This document shows positions 1 through 9,807 of a stretch of DNA of 64,000 bases, piece after piece; within the stretch, counting starts at the first letter, position 1; each line of letters starts with the position of its first letter. The position numbers were made by a program, and so were the translations under genes. The stretch is from assembly GCF_001613325.1 (NCBI RefSeq), contig NZ_BDCD01000009.1:124001-188000 (forward strand), written 5' to 3'. The stretch is from Nocardia yamanashiensis NBRC 100130. Its GTDB lineage: Bacteria; Actinomycetota; Actinomycetes; Mycobacteriales; Mycobacteriaceae. Below the pieces are notes generated by a model that saw nothing but the letters and a program-made list of their open reading frames with translations, was not told the DNA's origin and made no database searches.

Positions 1-1
1 C

Positions 2-166
2 GTCCCGTCGCCGCTGCACGCACTGCTCGCCACCCAGTTCGCGGCCAACGGCGTGGACTTCTCGACCGTGGTCGGCACCGGCAAGCACTGCCAGTTGAAT
101 CCGGCGATGTGGGCGGCCATCGACGCCTTCACCACGCGTGTCCTCGCCACCCCGACCGTGTCCTGA
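2..166 (+). CDS. C-terminal fragment of an unidentified protein (possible alpha/beta hydrolase)
   Basis: An open frame enters from the left edge and stops with TGA at 164-166, giving the last 54 residues of a protein. The stretch [10 protein letters not shown] followed by MWAAIDAF resembles the C-terminal part of alpha/beta hydrolases, where a Gly-x-His segment carries the catalytic histidine before a final helix. That is only a resemblance. The gene ends 26 bases before the ksgA start and has the same codon style. In M. tuberculosis the gene before ksgA is rpfB; the residues seen here do not look like an Rpf domain, so the upstream neighbour probably differs. Confidence 0.55.
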   Translation, partial: VPSPLHALLATQFAANGVDFSTVVGTGKHCQLNPAMWAAIDAFTTRVLATPTVS

Positions 167-192
167 GCTGGCGGGTTGATAGGTTTACCGGA

Positions 193-1074
193 ATGTCCGA
201 ACCCGAGAACGCCGGCCGCGGGAAAGCCGCTCTGCTCGGCCCCGCCGAAGTCCGCGAGCTGGCCGAGCGATTCGGCGTCCGCCCGACCAAGCAGCTCGGG
301 CAGAACTTCGTGCACGATGCCAACACCATGCGCCGGATCGTGGCGACCGCCGGGGTCGGGCGCGAGGATGTGGTGCTCGAGGTCGGGCCGGGGCTGGGTT
401 CGCTGACCCTGGCCGCACTGGATGTGGCCGATCGGGTGATCGCCGTGGAGATCGATCCGACCCTCGCGAAGCATCTGCCGGAAACGGTCCGCGATCGCGC
501 GCCCGAGCTGGCCGACCGGCTGACGGTGGTCGGCATGGACGCCATGAAGGTGACCCGCGCCGATCTGCCGGCCGAGCCCACCGCGCTGGTCGCGAACCTG
601 CCCTACAACGTGGCGGTTCCCGTTCTGCTCCACCTGCTGGCCGAATTGCCCAGTATCCGAACCACTCTGGTGATGGTGCAGCTGGAAGTGGCCGACCGCC
701 TCGCCGCCACCCCCGGCGGCCGCATCTACGGCGTCCCCAGTGTGAAGGCCGGTTTCTTCGGCACCGTCCGCCGCGCCGGCACCGTCGGCCGCCAGATCTT
801 CTGGCCCGTACCGCAAGTCGAATCCGGGCTGGTCCGCATCGACCGCTTCGAGGATTCCCCCTGGCCGCAGGACGAGGAGTTCCGCCGCAAGGTGTACGCC
901 GTCGTGGACGCCGCCTTCGCGCAGCGCCGCAAAACCCTCCGCGCCGCCCTCGCGGGCTGGGCCGGTTCCCCCGCCGAAGCCGAAAAGCGGCTCACCGCAG
1001 CGGGAATCGCCCCCACCGCCCGCGGTGAAACCCTCGACACCGCCGCTTTCGTCCGGCTCGCCGCACAGAACTGA
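193..1074 (+). CDS. ksgA: 16S rRNA (adenine1518/1519-N6)-dimethyltransferase
   Basis: KsgA (RsmA) dimethylates two adjacent adenines in helix 45 of 16S rRNA during 30S maturation, using S-adenosylmethionine. The 293-residue protein shows the family N-terminus ([11 protein letters not shown]), the SAM-binding motif [11 protein letters not shown] and the catalytic NLPYN motif, in the right order, and its length is typical. The frame is open further upstream to 109, but that extension is Arg-rich and overlaps the preceding gene, so ATG 193 (MSEPEN) is chosen. In M. tuberculosis ksgA is followed directly by ispE; here about 10 kb of other genes separates them. Confidence 0.96.
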   Translation: MSEPENAGRGKAALLGPAEVRELAERFGVRPTKQLGQNFVHDANTMRRIVATAGVGREDVVLEVGPGLGSLTLAALDVADRVIAVEIDPTLAKHLPETVRDRAPELADRLTVVGMDAMKVTRADLPAEPTALVANLPYNVAVPVLLHLLAELPSIRTTLVMVQLEVADRLAATPGGRIYGVPSVKAGFFGTVRRAGTVGRQIFWPVPQVESGLVRIDRFEDSPWPQDEEFRRKVYAVVDAAFAQRRKTLRAALAGWAGSPAEAEKRLTAAGIAPTARGETLDTAAFVRLAAQN

Positions 1075-1095
1075 GCGAGCCGGACCCCACCGGCG

Positions 1096-1623
1096 TCAGA
1101 GCGAAACGCTCAGCCCTTCGATCACGGTCGCCGCGTCCGCCCCATCGTGATCATCGCGAATGGTGACCGTCAGCTGCACCAAGAACTGGTCATCCCCGTT
1201 CTCCACCACCACATACCGGTGATACGTCCACAACTGGAACGGCTCGACCTTGTAGCTCCCCGTGATCCCCGCCGACGGAAAACCCCCGAAGTCCGCGACA
1301 TCGGTCTCACTGTCCCGCCACTCCGGCAGCCGCCGCGCATCCCCGAACGCGTAACTCAACAGCTCCTTCGCATCCACGGCCTGCGAGAACTTCACCACCA
1401 GCACGACCGCGTTATCGGCCCACCCGCCCTCGGGCGCCTGCGTCCACACCCCATAGGCCCCCGGGAACAACTGCGCCGGCACCTGCTGCCACCCCGCCGG
1501 CACCGCGATGGTCACCACCGGCGCCCCGGGCGTCCCCGCCGCCACCGGCGCGGCCTCCACCCCGGCCCCGGCCAGATACTCGGCAATGCTCGGATGCGCA
1601 TCGGCCGGATTGACAGACGTCAT
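1096..1623 (-). CDS. LpqN/LpqT-family protein without a signal peptide
   Basis: The 175-residue protein has the LpqN/LpqT-type fold pattern: a Pro-rich lead into VTIAVPAGWQQVP, then an aromatic-rich middle (GAYGVWTQAP, FQLWTYHRYVV) and a C-terminal VTIRDDHD strand-loop. Mycobacterial members are usually lipoproteins. This one begins MTSVNPADAHPS and has no signal peptide or lipobox, so it should be cytoplasmic. A good ribosome site (GAGGAAAG) lies just before ATG 1623. It is convergent with ksgA, with 21 bases between the stops. M. tuberculosis has lpqT (Rv1016c) in the corresponding backbone, but the link to this gene is uncertain. The cellular role is not known. Confidence 0.8.
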   Translation of the reverse strand: MTSVNPADAHPSIAEYLAGAGVEAAPVAAGTPGAPVVTIAVPAGWQQVPAQLFPGAYGVWTQAPEGGWADNAVVLVVKFSQAVDAKELLSYAFGDARRLPEWRDSETDVADFGGFPSAGITGSYKVEPFQLWTYHRYVVVENGDDQFLVQLTVTIRDDHDGADAATVIEGLSVSL

Positions 1624-1708
1624 CAGCTTTCCTCCTCAGGCAGCGGTCGGCCATCCCGTACCAGGACGGCGGGGTGAACCCTACCGCTGCACCCCCGCAC
1701 CGGGGCGC

Positions 1709-1948
1709 TCAGGACAGCTCGAACCCCGCCTCTAACCAGTCCCCGGCCCCCGCGTGGGCAAGCAGTTTCCGGCGCTCCGGATGATCCTTCAAATCGGCCA
1801 GCACCCTCAACATCCGATCCGGATCGCATTGCAAGAGGTAGACCGGCAACCCGAGCCGGTCCGGCGCATCCCAGCCGCGGTGTTCGACCGGAGTCCGGTT
1901 GTGCGCCAACCGCAATGCGATCGTGGGGAAGGCGACACGAGCTGTCAC
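1709..1948 (-). CDS. Small hypothetical protein, possibly a remnant
   Basis: This 79-residue frame starts with GTG at 1948. Its codon use looks coding, with mixed third positions, and the residues are well behaved (GLPVYLLQCDPDR, VLADLKDHPERRKLLAHAG), so it may be real. I do not recognise the family. The first 10 or so residues look unlike the rest, and no clear ribosome site precedes the GTG. It could therefore be the tail of a decayed longer gene. It lies on the same strand as its neighbours at 1096 and 2001. Confidence 0.4.
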   Translation of the reverse strand: MTARVAFPTIALRLAHNRTPVEHRGWDAPDRLGLPVYLLQCDPDRMLRVLADLKDHPERRKLLAHAGAGDWLEAGFELS

Positions 1949-2000
1949 GCTACCGCCGGGGCGAACCTGTGACTATCGCGGGGTGATGGGTTGTCGCAGG

Positions 2001-2426
2001 TCAGGAGGTTGTGGCGCGTTCTATGGTTTCGCGCATCACTTGGAGGCCGCGGTCTATGCGGAGGCGGGCTTCGGTGGCGGCGGGGTGGGGGAGGACGTCG
2101 GTTATCCAGAGGAGGCGGGCTTGGCCGGTGGGGGTGTCTAGGACTTGGAAGGAGGCGTGGTGGTGGGTGAGGGGGAGTTGGAAGCCTTCGATGGCGGAGT
2201 AGGCCAGGCGGCGGGTTTCGTCGTCGACGGTGATGATGAGTTCGCGGATTATGTTGCCGGTGGGCATGGTGAGGTAGCGGGTGTCGCCGTCTATGCGGGT
2301 GTCTAGGACGTAGCCGGGGAGTAGGCGGGTGTGGACGTTGGCGGTGTCGCGGAGGGCGTCCCATACCTGGGCGGGGGTGGCGGCGATGGTTGTTTCGGCG
2401 GTGACGGTGGCGATGGCGGGCTCCAA
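2001..2426 (-). CDS. SRPBCC-superfamily protein (polyketide cyclase/START-like fold)
   Basis: The segment TVTAETTIAATPAQVWDAL is the standard first strand and helix of the SRPBCC ligand-binding fold. It is followed by beta strands (DTRYLTMPTGNIIRELIITV, RLAYSAIEGFQLPLTHHHASF) and a long final helix (IDRGLQVMRETIERA). Such proteins bind or transform hydrophobic small molecules; the ligand is unknown. TTG 2426 is used as the start, giving 141 residues. The frame is also open to ATG 2525, which would add a Pro-rich 33-residue leader and put its ATG on top of the ATG of the divergent SWIM gene. Coding-strand composition is extremely C-rich. Confidence 0.72.
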   Translation of the reverse strand: MEPAIATVTAETTIAATPAQVWDALRDTANVHTRLLPGYVLDTRIDGDTRYLTMPTGNIIRELIITVDDETRRLAYSAIEGFQLPLTHHHASFQVLDTPTGQARLLWITDVLPHPAATEARLRIDRGLQVMRETIERATTS

Positions 2427-2523
2427 TCCGGGTGGGGGCCAGGGTAGTCGGGGGTGGTGACATCGGGGTGCGGGGGCGGCGGGGGCTTCCGGACTGTCGG
2501 TGGGCGGATCTACGGTGCGGGGC

Positions 2524-3912
2524 ATGAGTTCGACTGCGGTGCATTCGCTTACGTATCTTCGGCCTTCGGGGCTGGAGCGGTCCGGGGGACGGGATCTGCT
2601 CGGGTTGCAGACCAGCGGGGGGAGTACGCCCGGTGGGGCGGTGGCCAATCCGACGTTCTTTCGCGGGTTCGTCACGCGGCCGGAGGTAGCGGCGGGCGGG
2701 CTGCTCGCGGTGGCGGATGTGGCGGGGGCGCGGTATTACGATCCGCGGCAGACTCGGGCGGCTTCACTGGATCCGGTGGTGACGGCCAATGGGGATCGGT
2801 TGCGGTTCGAGTCGTTCTCCGCGTGCTGCGGGGTGCATGCGCGACTCGACGTGCTGGACAACGGAATCGACGGCGACATCGGCTACGGCACGACGAATGT
2901 CGACGTGAACACGCCGTTGCGGGATGCGTTGAACGGGGTGGGGGCGGGCGATCCGCTGCATCTGACCGTCGGGCCGGACGAGCTGGCGGTGGCGACCATC
3001 GGGGATCGGGTGGTGGAGAAGAAGGTGCCGCTGCCGGACCGGTGGCTGCGCGGGTTCGCCGAGACGCAGGTGATCACGGCGGGATTCGATGTGCGAGCCG
3101 AGGTTTCGGCCGCCGAGGCGGTGCGGTTCCTGCGCGGCCTGCCGCGCTCGGGAACCAATGCGTCGCGGGGCGGGCAGTGGGTGGTGGCCGCCGGCGGGCG
3201 GTTGCGAATCACCTCGCGGCCGGTGCCGGGGGCCGTGTGCCTGCCGGGACCGCAGCGACTGGGTGCACTGCAACGAGTACTGCGCCATGCGGATTCGCTG
3301 CGAATCTATGGTCCGCAAGCCGCCGGAGACAGCCCGCTGCTGGCCTCCGCCTGGGAGATCGGGCTGCCCGGCATGCGGCTCACGCTCACCCTGTCACCGG
3401 AGGCGGGACGGGGATTCTCCGGCGAGGGAACGGTTTTGGACGGCCTCGCCGATACGGACGCCGAATCGGACGCGGAACTGCTGTCGGTGCTGCTGGCCTG
3501 GGATCCGCGCATCGAGATCGGTGAGCTGGCGGAGCGGTCCGGCCTCACGCCGGAACGGGTGCGCGCGGCGCTGACCCGGCTCGGCGTCGACGGCCGCATC
3601 GGCTACGACATGGCCGAGGCGGCGTACTACCATCGCGAACTGCCTTATGCGGCAGGGCGAGTCGAGCGGCACAATCCACGCCTGAAAGCGGCCCGCGAGC
3701 TGGTCGCCGCCGACGCGGTGCGGTTGGATGCACGTGATCCCGCACTGGCGGACGTGGTGTCCGGCGGCTACACCCACCGTGTTCGTTCGGGCTCGGACGG
3801 CACCTTCGTCTGCACCTGTGATTGGTGGGCGGAGACCCGCGGCAACCGGGGGCCGTGCCGGCACGCCCTCGCGGTGCGGATCGTCCGCCGTGCCACACCC
3901 GTATTGCTCTGA
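2524..3912 (+). CDS. SWIM zinc-finger protein
   Basis: This 462-residue protein ends in a SWIM-type zinc-binding motif: Cys430-x-Cys432, then Cys445-x-His447 (CTC...CRH). SWIM domains usually contact DNA or partner proteins. Residues about 320-360 (ELAERSGLTPERVRAALTRL) look like a winged-helix segment. The 400 residues before the zinc motif match no enzyme I can name. ATG 2524 is chosen over the open upstream extension. The next gene starts 32 bases downstream on the same strand and is probably co-transcribed. SWIM proteins paired with very large helical proteins recur in Actinobacteria and have no settled function. Confidence 0.85.
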   Translation: MSSTAVHSLTYLRPSGLERSGGRDLLGLQTSGGSTPGGAVANPTFFRGFVTRPEVAAGGLLAVADVAGARYYDPRQTRAASLDPVVTANGDRLRFESFSACCGVHARLDVLDNGIDGDIGYGTTNVDVNTPLRDALNGVGAGDPLHLTVGPDELAVATIGDRVVEKKVPLPDRWLRGFAETQVITAGFDVRAEVSAAEAVRFLRGLPRSGTNASRGGQWVVAAGGRLRITSRPVPGAVCLPGPQRLGALQRVLRHADSLRIYGPQAAGDSPLLASAWEIGLPGMRLTLTLSPEAGRGFSGEGTVLDGLADTDAESDAELLSVLLAWDPRIEIGELAERSGLTPERVRAALTRLGVDGRIGYDMAEAAYYHRELPYAAGRVERHNPRLKAARELVAADAVRLDARDPALADVVSGGYTHRVRSGSDGTFVCTCDWWAETRGNRGPCRHALAVRIVRRATPVLL

Positions 3913-3944
3913 TAGTCGAAAAGCTCTGACCCCGAGGTGAATTC

Positions 3945-6365
3945 ATGACCGCTACGATCGACGCCGACCGCCTGCTGCAGATCGAACCGGCGCACATTCC
4001 CGCCCGTATATCCCAGATGACGGCGGCAGAACGCAAGGCCATGGTCCCCGCGCTGAAGAAGGCGCGCTCCGCCCTGCCCCGCCGCAATTGGTGGGAGCCG
4101 ACCTCCGAAAAGCATGTGGCGGTCCAGCTCTGGGGCCTCGGCTGCCTGTCCACCCCCACCGCGGTCGCGCAGTGGCTGTGCGCGGGCGTCACCAGGCAAC
4201 CCGATACCGCCCCCGAAGCCCTGCTGGCCTGCCTGGAAGCGGGCGACCGCGACAATGCCTGGCGCGCCGAACTGGCCGCACAGCTGGCCGCCGGCCGGGC
4301 CGAACGCTGGCAGGGCCTGCCGTACTTCCCGCTGATCGTGCACCTGGTCCGCACCTCGGGCGCGCCGGTTCCCACCACCGACGAGTTCGTCCGAGCCTGG
4401 CTGACGAGCCGCTTCAGCCCGGACGGGTTGCCCGACCCGTGGCAGGCGCATCAGCTGCCGGCCGGCCCGAACCTGCTGGCGCGCTTGCGCATCGACCCGT
4501 TCCTGCCCGCCTTGGCCCGCCGCGTGGTGGAGGTGACCGGCCTGTTCCTCAACGACAATCCCCACCTCCCGGATGATTCCTGGCCGCACACCCTCGACGT
4601 GCTGTCCCGGGAAGGCGTAGTCGATCGGGACCTATTGCACACCAGCACCCTGAACGCCCTGCTACGCAATGACGGCCGCCCCTTGGACGCGACCAGCCGG
4701 CTCAGCGTGCTCACCGCCCTGCATGCCGAGCCGAGCGAATGCGCCGGCCGCACCGACGCTTACGCGCGATTGCTCGCCGAAGGCCGCTCGACGGTCGCCG
4801 GGCACGCCCAGGAGGTCCTGATCGGATTGCACGGCGCGGGCCTGCTATCCGACGACGAGGCGCTGGCGCTGTCCGATGAGGCGCTCGCCCGGACCGAGAA
4901 GAAACTCGTTCGCGCCCAATTGAGCTGGATGGAACGGATAGTGCGCGCCGAGCCCGCACACGCTTCGGCCGCGATCCGGAGTTGGTCGGCCGCCCTCGCG
5001 ACGCTCGAGGACGCGGCCCTGCGCGCCCGCATCGAGAAGCTCATCGCCCGCTACCTGCCCAAGGCGGACGACGACACCCGCATGGATCTGGCCGTCGAAG
5101 CCGCGCCGGAATTGGAGGAGGAATTCCCGCTCCCCCTCCCGCCGGCGCCCGCCGTCCTCACCGGTCTGCCCGAGACCCCGGCGGATACCGCCGAGCTGTA
5201 CCGCTGGCTGAAGACCGCCGACGACGAGGAAGAGTTCTACGGCGCACGTTTCCTCGACGGCCTCATCCGATTCGCCGCCACCGACCGTCCCGGGCTGACC
5301 GCGGCGCTGCGCCCACTGGTGGAAGCCGACCTGGCCGTCGTGAATTCCGCCGGAACCGCGTGGTGGCAGGACAAGTGGTGGAAGAACCGCGGCTGGGATC
5401 AACTGACCGTCGCCGCCGTCGCCACCGGCCTGCTCCGGGATCGGCCGCAGGGCAGTTCACACTCGGACATGGTGACCCTGCGCATGATCGAATGGGGCGA
5501 GCACGCGCTGACCGGCGCCCCGCTGCCGCCCTGCGCGCTGGCCACCCCCACCTTCGAGAACGGTCAGATCGCCGCCGCCGAACTGGTGGATCGCCTGCGC
5601 CGCTACCGTGAGGCGGGGGTGCGACCCGGACATCTCGAATTCGGTCAGGCGCTGGCGCGGGTCGCTCCGGAAGCGGACGCCGAAATCGCCATGGCGGCAG
5701 CGGCTTTGGGCATCCCCGAGGGATTCCGGCTGGCCGCCGTCCTGAACGGCGAACCGCCCGCCGATCTCCCCGCGATCCTGGACGGCGTGCAGCGCGGCCC
5801 CGACCACGAATGGGGCTGGATGCCGGTGGAAGCCGTCGACTTCCCGAATCCGGAGGTGCTGGCCCGCTGGCAGGAGTGGGAACCCCGCGATATCCACGCG
5901 GCGGTGGTGCTGGCGGAGCTGCCGGGCGTCAAGGGCCCGGGGGTGCACCGCCGCGTCATGTGGGCCCTGGTCGCCGAGGACGCGCGGGCCCGCACCGCCG
6001 GCGTCGATGCCCTGGTCACGCTGGCCGCCACCGCACAGCTGCAACCGGACCTGCTGGAACTCCCCGAATGGACTTCCGGGAAGCGCCTGGCGGGTTCGCT
6101 CCGGGATGCCGTGCTGGCCCTGGGCGCGCACCGCGCCTGGCCGGTGATCGACGTCCTGCTGCCGCCATTGCTGGCCCGCGAGAAGACGACCGGTCTCGCG
6201 GACGTCCTCGCGGTGGCCGCCGATTGCGCGCGGCGCTGTGGCGCGGTGGCCGACTATCCGGCCGTGGTGGAACTGGCGCAACGCCGCGGCTCCGGACGAT
6301 TGGTCCTCGAGGCCCGGACCTTGCTCGCCGCCTTCGCGGGGAACGAGGCTCCGGTGGGCGTCTGA
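3945..6365 (+). CDS. Large alpha-helical protein of unknown function (possibly DUF6493-like)
   Basis: The 806-residue protein has no signal peptide or membrane segment. It is built almost entirely of amphipathic helices, many spaced like HEAT/ARM repeats (for example residues 205-370 and 640-800), which suggests a scaffold or adaptor. The N-terminal motif RNWWEPTSEKHVAVQLW and the central WWQDKWWKNRGWDQLT are distinctive Trp clusters. A ribosome site (GAGGTG) lies 5 bases before ATG 3945. It follows the SWIM gene and should share its transcript. Actinobacterial SWIM loci often carry such a partner; assignment to DUF6493 is from memory and unchecked. Confidence 0.75.
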   Translation: MTATIDADRLLQIEPAHIPARISQMTAAERKAMVPALKKARSALPRRNWWEPTSEKHVAVQLWGLGCLSTPTAVAQWLCAGVTRQPDTAPEALLACLEAGDRDNAWRAELAAQLAAGRAERWQGLPYFPLIVHLVRTSGAPVPTTDEFVRAWLTSRFSPDGLPDPWQAHQLPAGPNLLARLRIDPFLPALARRVVEVTGLFLNDNPHLPDDSWPHTLDVLSREGVVDRDLLHTSTLNALLRNDGRPLDATSRLSVLTALHAEPSECAGRTDAYARLLAEGRSTVAGHAQEVLIGLHGAGLLSDDEALALSDEALARTEKKLVRAQLSWMERIVRAEPAHASAAIRSWSAALATLEDAALRARIEKLIARYLPKADDDTRMDLAVEAAPELEEEFPLPLPPAPAVLTGLPETPADTAELYRWLKTADDEEEFYGARFLDGLIRFAATDRPGLTAALRPLVEADLAVVNSAGTAWWQDKWWKNRGWDQLTVAAVATGLLRDRPQGSSHSDMVTLRMIEWGEHALTGAPLPPCALATPTFENGQIAAAELVDRLRRYREAGVRPGHLEFGQALARVAPEADAEIAMAAAALGIPEGFRLAAVLNGEPPADLPAILDGVQRGPDHEWGWMPVEAVDFPNPEVLARWQEWEPRDIHAAVVLAELPGVKGPGVHRRVMWALVAEDARARTAGVDALVTLAATAQLQPDLLELPEWTSGKRLAGSLRDAVLALGAHRAWPVIDVLLPPLLAREKTTGLADVLAVAADCARRCGAVADYPAVVELAQRRGSGRLVLEARTLLAAFAGNEAPVGV

Positions 6366-6380
6366 TCCCGGAATGCGAAA

Positions 6381-6411
6381 GGGCCGTCCGGATCCGAGAT
6401 CCGGACGGCCC
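6381..6411. terminator. Bidirectional terminator hairpin
   Basis: A perfect 14-bp inverted repeat (6381-6394 with 6398-6411) around the loop CGA lies between the convergent ends of the large helical protein gene (stop 6365) and copA (stop 6442). Its symmetry and position suit termination from both sides. No long T-run follows, which is usual in high-GC Actinobacteria. Confidence 0.85.
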
Positions 6412-6441
6412 TGCCGTGCCACAGGTTCCCGTGCGAGCGGT

Positions 6442-8682
6442 TCAGCCGCGGAACCGCCGCAACCGCAGCGAGTTGCTGACCACGAACACACTGGACAGTG
6501 CCATCGCCGCACCGGCGAGCATCGGGTTCAGCAGCCCGGCCGCGGCGAGCGGAATCGCCGCCACGTTGTAACCGAAGGCCCAGAACAGATTGCCCTTGAT
6601 GGTGCGCAGGGTGGCGCGGGACAGCTTGATCGCGGTGGGCACCGCGCGCAGGTCGTCCCGGACCAGCGTCAGGTCGGCGGCCTCGATGGCGACATCGGTG
6701 CCGGTGCCCATGGCCAGGCCGAGATCGGCCTGGGCCAGGGCGGCCGCATCGTTGACGCCGTCGCCGACCATGGCCACGACCTTGCCTTCGGCCTGCAACT
6801 TCTTGACCACGTCCAGCTTGTCGCTGGGCAGCACCTCGGCGATGACCTGCTCGATGCCGACCTGGTCCGCGACGGTGCGGGCGGTGGCGGCATTGTCGCC
6901 GGTGAGCAGCACGGGGGTGAGCCCGAGCGCCTTCATCTCCGAAATGGCTTGGGCGCTGGTCGGTTTGACCGCGTCGGCGATGACCAGCACGCCGCGCGCC
7001 CGGCCGTCCCACGCCACCAGGATGGCGGTGTTACCGGCCCGCTCCGCCCGAGTCTTGGCGTCCGCCAAGGCTTCCGGCAGTTCGACCGACCAATCCGCCA
7101 GGAGTTCGGTGCGGCCGATGACGACCGCCCGTTCACCCACCAGACCCTGCACGCCCTTGCCGCCGTGGCTCACGAACTGCTCCACCCGTTCGGTGTCCAG
7201 CCCGCGCTCCTTGGCGCCGCTCACCACGGCCTTGGCGACCGGGTGCTCGGAACCGTGCTCGACCGCCGCGGCGATCGAGATCAGCTCGTCGACCTCCTGG
7301 CCCGCCGCCGGAATCGCTTCGGCGAGGGACATTTTGCCGGTGGTCACGGTGCCGGTCTTGTCCAGCACCACGGTGTCGATGCGCCGGGTGGACTCCAGCA
7401 CCTGCGGGCCCTTGATCAGAATGCCCAGCTGCGCGCCGCGTCCGGTGCCGACCAGCAGCGCGGTCGGGGTGGCCAGGCCGAGGGCGCACGGGCAGGCGAT
7501 GATCAGCACCGCCACCGCCGCGCCGAAAGCGGTCGCCACGGCCGCGCCAGTGCCGAGCCAGAAGCCCAGCGCCGCAACCGAGATGGCGATCACGATCGGG
7601 ACGAACACGCCCGCCACCCGGTCGGCCAGCCGCTGTACCGGGGCCTTGCCGTTCTGCGCTTCCTCCACCAGCGAGGCCATCTGCGCCAGCTGGGTGTCCG
7701 CGCCGACCCGGGTGGCGCGCACGGTCAGCAGCCCGCCGGCGTTCACCGTCGCGCCGACCACGGCATCCTCGGGCCCGACCTCGACCGGCACCGATTCACC
7801 GGTCAGCATGCTCATGTCGAGCGCCGAATTACCGCTCACCACAACGCCGTCGGTGGCGACCTTCTCGCCCGGCCGGACCAGGAATTCCTCGCCGACCTTC
7901 AAATCGCCCACGGGGATCCGGATTTCGACGCCGTCCCGCAGGACCGCGACGTCCTTCGCGCCGAGTTCCAGCAGGGCGCGCAGCGCGGACCCGGCTTTCT
8001 CCTTGGACCTGGTCTCGAAGTACCGGCCCGCGAGAATGGCCACGATCAGCGTCGCCGCCACCTCGAAGTACAGTGCCGAGGACGAATCGCCGCGCGAAAT
8101 GGCAAGGCTGAACGGATGTTTCATCCCCGCCATGCCGGCGTCGCCCCAGAACAGCGCGTACACCGACCAGCCGAAGGCGGCCAGGGTACCGAGTGAGATC
8201 AAGGTGTCCATGGTGGCCGCGCCGTGCTTGGCGTTCACCCAGGCGGCCCGATGGAATTGCGCCCCGCCCCAGAACACGATCGGCGCGGTCAGCGTGAGCG
8301 ACAACCACTGCCAGTTGGTGAACTGCAGCGCCGGGATCATCGCCATGGCCACCACGGGCAGGCCCAGCGCCAGGCTGACCAGCAGCCGGTGCCGTAGTTC
8401 CTGGGTGGCGGTGCGCGGCGAATCACCGTCGGATTCCGCGGTTTTCACCGGTTCGTTGTGGTGGACGGCGGCGGTGTAGCCGGTGTCCACCACGGTTTCG
8501 ATGAGCTTGTCCGGGGTCACCGACTCCGGGAAGCTGACCTTGGCTTTTTCGGTGGCGTAGTTGACGGTCGCGGTGACGCCGTCGAGGCGATTGAGCTTCT
8601 TCTCGATGCGGGACGCGCAGGAGGCGCAGGTCATTCCGCCGATATCGAGCTCGATCGACCGCTCCGGGGCTGGGGCGCTCAT
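6442..8682 (-). CDS. copA: Copper-translocating P1B-type ATPase (CopA-type)
   Basis: The 746-residue membrane pump exports cytosolic Cu(I) using ATP. It has one N-terminal heavy-metal domain with GMTCASC (residues 16-22), the intramembrane CPC motif (about residue 397), the phosphorylation site DKTGTVTTG (about 440), the SEHP motif of P1B pumps and [10 protein letters not shown] (about 638). CPC in this setting fits a monovalent-metal (Cu/Ag) pump. The ATG overlaps the stop of the upstream gene (TGATG), with GGAGGAGG just before it, so translation is probably coupled. It is the last gene of the copZ operon and ends at a strong shared terminator. Confidence 0.93.
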   Translation of the reverse strand: MSAPAPERSIELDIGGMTCASCASRIEKKLNRLDGVTATVNYATEKAKVSFPESVTPDKLIETVVDTGYTAAVHHNEPVKTAESDGDSPRTATQELRHRLLVSLALGLPVVAMAMIPALQFTNWQWLSLTLTAPIVFWGGAQFHRAAWVNAKHGAATMDTLISLGTLAAFGWSVYALFWGDAGMAGMKHPFSLAISRGDSSSALYFEVAATLIVAILAGRYFETRSKEKAGSALRALLELGAKDVAVLRDGVEIRIPVGDLKVGEEFLVRPGEKVATDGVVVSGNSALDMSMLTGESVPVEVGPEDAVVGATVNAGGLLTVRATRVGADTQLAQMASLVEEAQNGKAPVQRLADRVAGVFVPIVIAISVAALGFWLGTGAAVATAFGAAVAVLIIACPCALGLATPTALLVGTGRGAQLGILIKGPQVLESTRRIDTVVLDKTGTVTTGKMSLAEAIPAAGQEVDELISIAAAVEHGSEHPVAKAVVSGAKERGLDTERVEQFVSHGGKGVQGLVGERAVVIGRTELLADWSVELPEALADAKTRAERAGNTAILVAWDGRARGVLVIADAVKPTSAQAISEMKALGLTPVLLTGDNAATARTVADQVGIEQVIAEVLPSDKLDVVKKLQAEGKVVAMVGDGVNDAAALAQADLGLAMGTGTDVAIEAADLTLVRDDLRAVPTAIKLSRATLRTIKGNLFWAFGYNVAAIPLAAAGLLNPMLAGAAMALSSVFVVSNSLRLRRFRG

Positions 8683-9572
8683 CAGTGACCTCCTCCGTGT
8701 TGCGTATGCGCACCCGATTCGGTTGCGGCAGTGGACGTTGCGTTGGTGAACTCGGCGGTGTGCACGACGCCGCCGTGTTTGAAGTCCAGGTACAGGCGGT
8801 AGTCGCCGGTGCTCGGCGCCTGGGCGTGGAAGGCCACGTCCGGGCCGGGCGCGGTCTTGCCGACCTCGCCTTCCGGGTGCACGTGCAGGTAGGCGAGGTC
8901 ACTGGCCCGCAGCGCCACCAGGTGCGCGTAGGCGCCCAGATACGGCTGCAGATCGGTGACCGGTTTGCCGTCCCGGCTGACGGTGAACTTCAATTCGCTG
9001 CCGGCGGTGGACAGGTCGCCGGTGAGGGTGACGTCGTAGCCGTCCACCTTGGCGGTCTTGGACGGCGGCGGCAGCGGCTGCGGATTGGGTTGCCCGGCCA
9101 CGCTCACGGTCCGGCTCAGCGTCAGTTCGCCGGGCCCGCCCGCGGGGGAGAAGTCGGCGAAGACCCGGTAGCTGCCGGGCTCGGCCCACTTCCAGTCCAG
9201 GGACCAGGTCCCGTCGGCGGCGAGTTGCGGATGCACGTGCCGGAACTGCGTCGCGTCGTTGCGGACCACGATCAGGTGCAGGTTCTGCTCGTGCAGGGTG
9301 TTGTACTGGGTGACGGCCCCCTGCGGTCCGGTGATCCGGAAGCTCAGGGTCCCTTGCTGATTCGGTGCGGCCGGAGCGTTGATCTCGCCGAGCGCGTAGC
9401 CGGATTCGTTGTCCAGCAGGCCCGGCGCCGCCTCGCTCGCGTGCCGGCTGTGGTCACTCGCGGTGGAGGCCGGCCCGGACGGGTCGCCCACCAGGGCCCC
9501 GATTCCGAGCGCGGCCCCGAAGAGAACGACCAGTCCGCCACCGAAGGCCGCGAACTTGAGTCGATCGTTCAT
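8682..9572 (-). CDS. Membrane-anchored protein of the copper operon, with duplicated HVHP module
   Basis: The 296-residue protein has an N-terminal membrane anchor (residues 5-27) and a predicted exported part. Two similar modules can be seen. Each contains HVHP, an acidic/Gly turn and a strand of the form GxYRxxxDF ([13 protein letters not shown] and [13 protein letters not shown]), which suggests a duplicated beta-sandwich. The C-terminus ends in HTQHGGGH. These histidines could bind copper outside the membrane. The protein sits between copZ and copA with a 1-base gap and a 1-base overlap. No enzyme family was recognised. The longer open frame to 9686 overlaps copZ and is rejected. Confidence 0.8.
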   Translation of the reverse strand: MNDRLKFAAFGGGLVVLFGAALGIGALVGDPSGPASTASDHSRHASEAAPGLLDNESGYALGEINAPAAPNQQGTLSFRITGPQGAVTQYNTLHEQNLHLIVVRNDATQFRHVHPQLAADGTWSLDWKWAEPGSYRVFADFSPAGGPGELTLSRTVSVAGQPNPQPLPPPSKTAKVDGYDVTLTGDLSTAGSELKFTVSRDGKPVTDLQPYLGAYAHLVALRASDLAYLHVHPEGEVGKTAPGPDVAFHAQAPSTGDYRLYLDFKHGGVVHTAEFTNATSTAATESGAHTQHGGGH

Positions 9573-9573
9573 C

Positions 9574-9780
9574 TCAGCTCGCCACCTCGTAACCGGCTTC
9601 GTCCACGGCCGCGACCACATCGGCGTCCACGAGGGGAGCGCTCGACTCGACCTTGACCAGGCCGGAGGCGAGGTCCACGTCGACACTGGTCACGCCGTCG
9701 ATCTTGCCGATCTCCTTCTTGACCGATCCGACGCAGTGGCCGCAGGTCATTCCGGTGACGGTGTAGGTGCTGGTGGCCAT
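9574..9780 (-). CDS. copZ: Copper chaperone, heavy-metal-associated domain
   Basis: This 68-residue protein is a single HMA domain with the metal site GMTCGHC (residues 11-17), followed by the expected helix and strands. CopZ proteins carry Cu(I) to CopA-type pumps and deliver it to the pump's own HMA domain. It is the first gene of a three-gene operon and has a clear ribosome site (AAGGAG) before ATG 9780. A copper-repressor operator lies about 60 bp upstream, so induction by copper is expected. Confidence 0.93.
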   Translation of the reverse strand: MATSTYTVTGMTCGHCVGSVKKEIGKIDGVTSVDVDLASGLVKVESSAPLVDADVVAAVDEAGYEVAS

Positions 9781-9807
9781 TGTTCGACTCCTTCGCTCGC
9801 GCTTTCA

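Noticed and set aside
6238..8479. Long forward frames (652 and 629 residues) across the copA gene
   Set aside because: They mirror copA codons in reverse complement and show no domain. copA has all P-type motifs on the minus strand.
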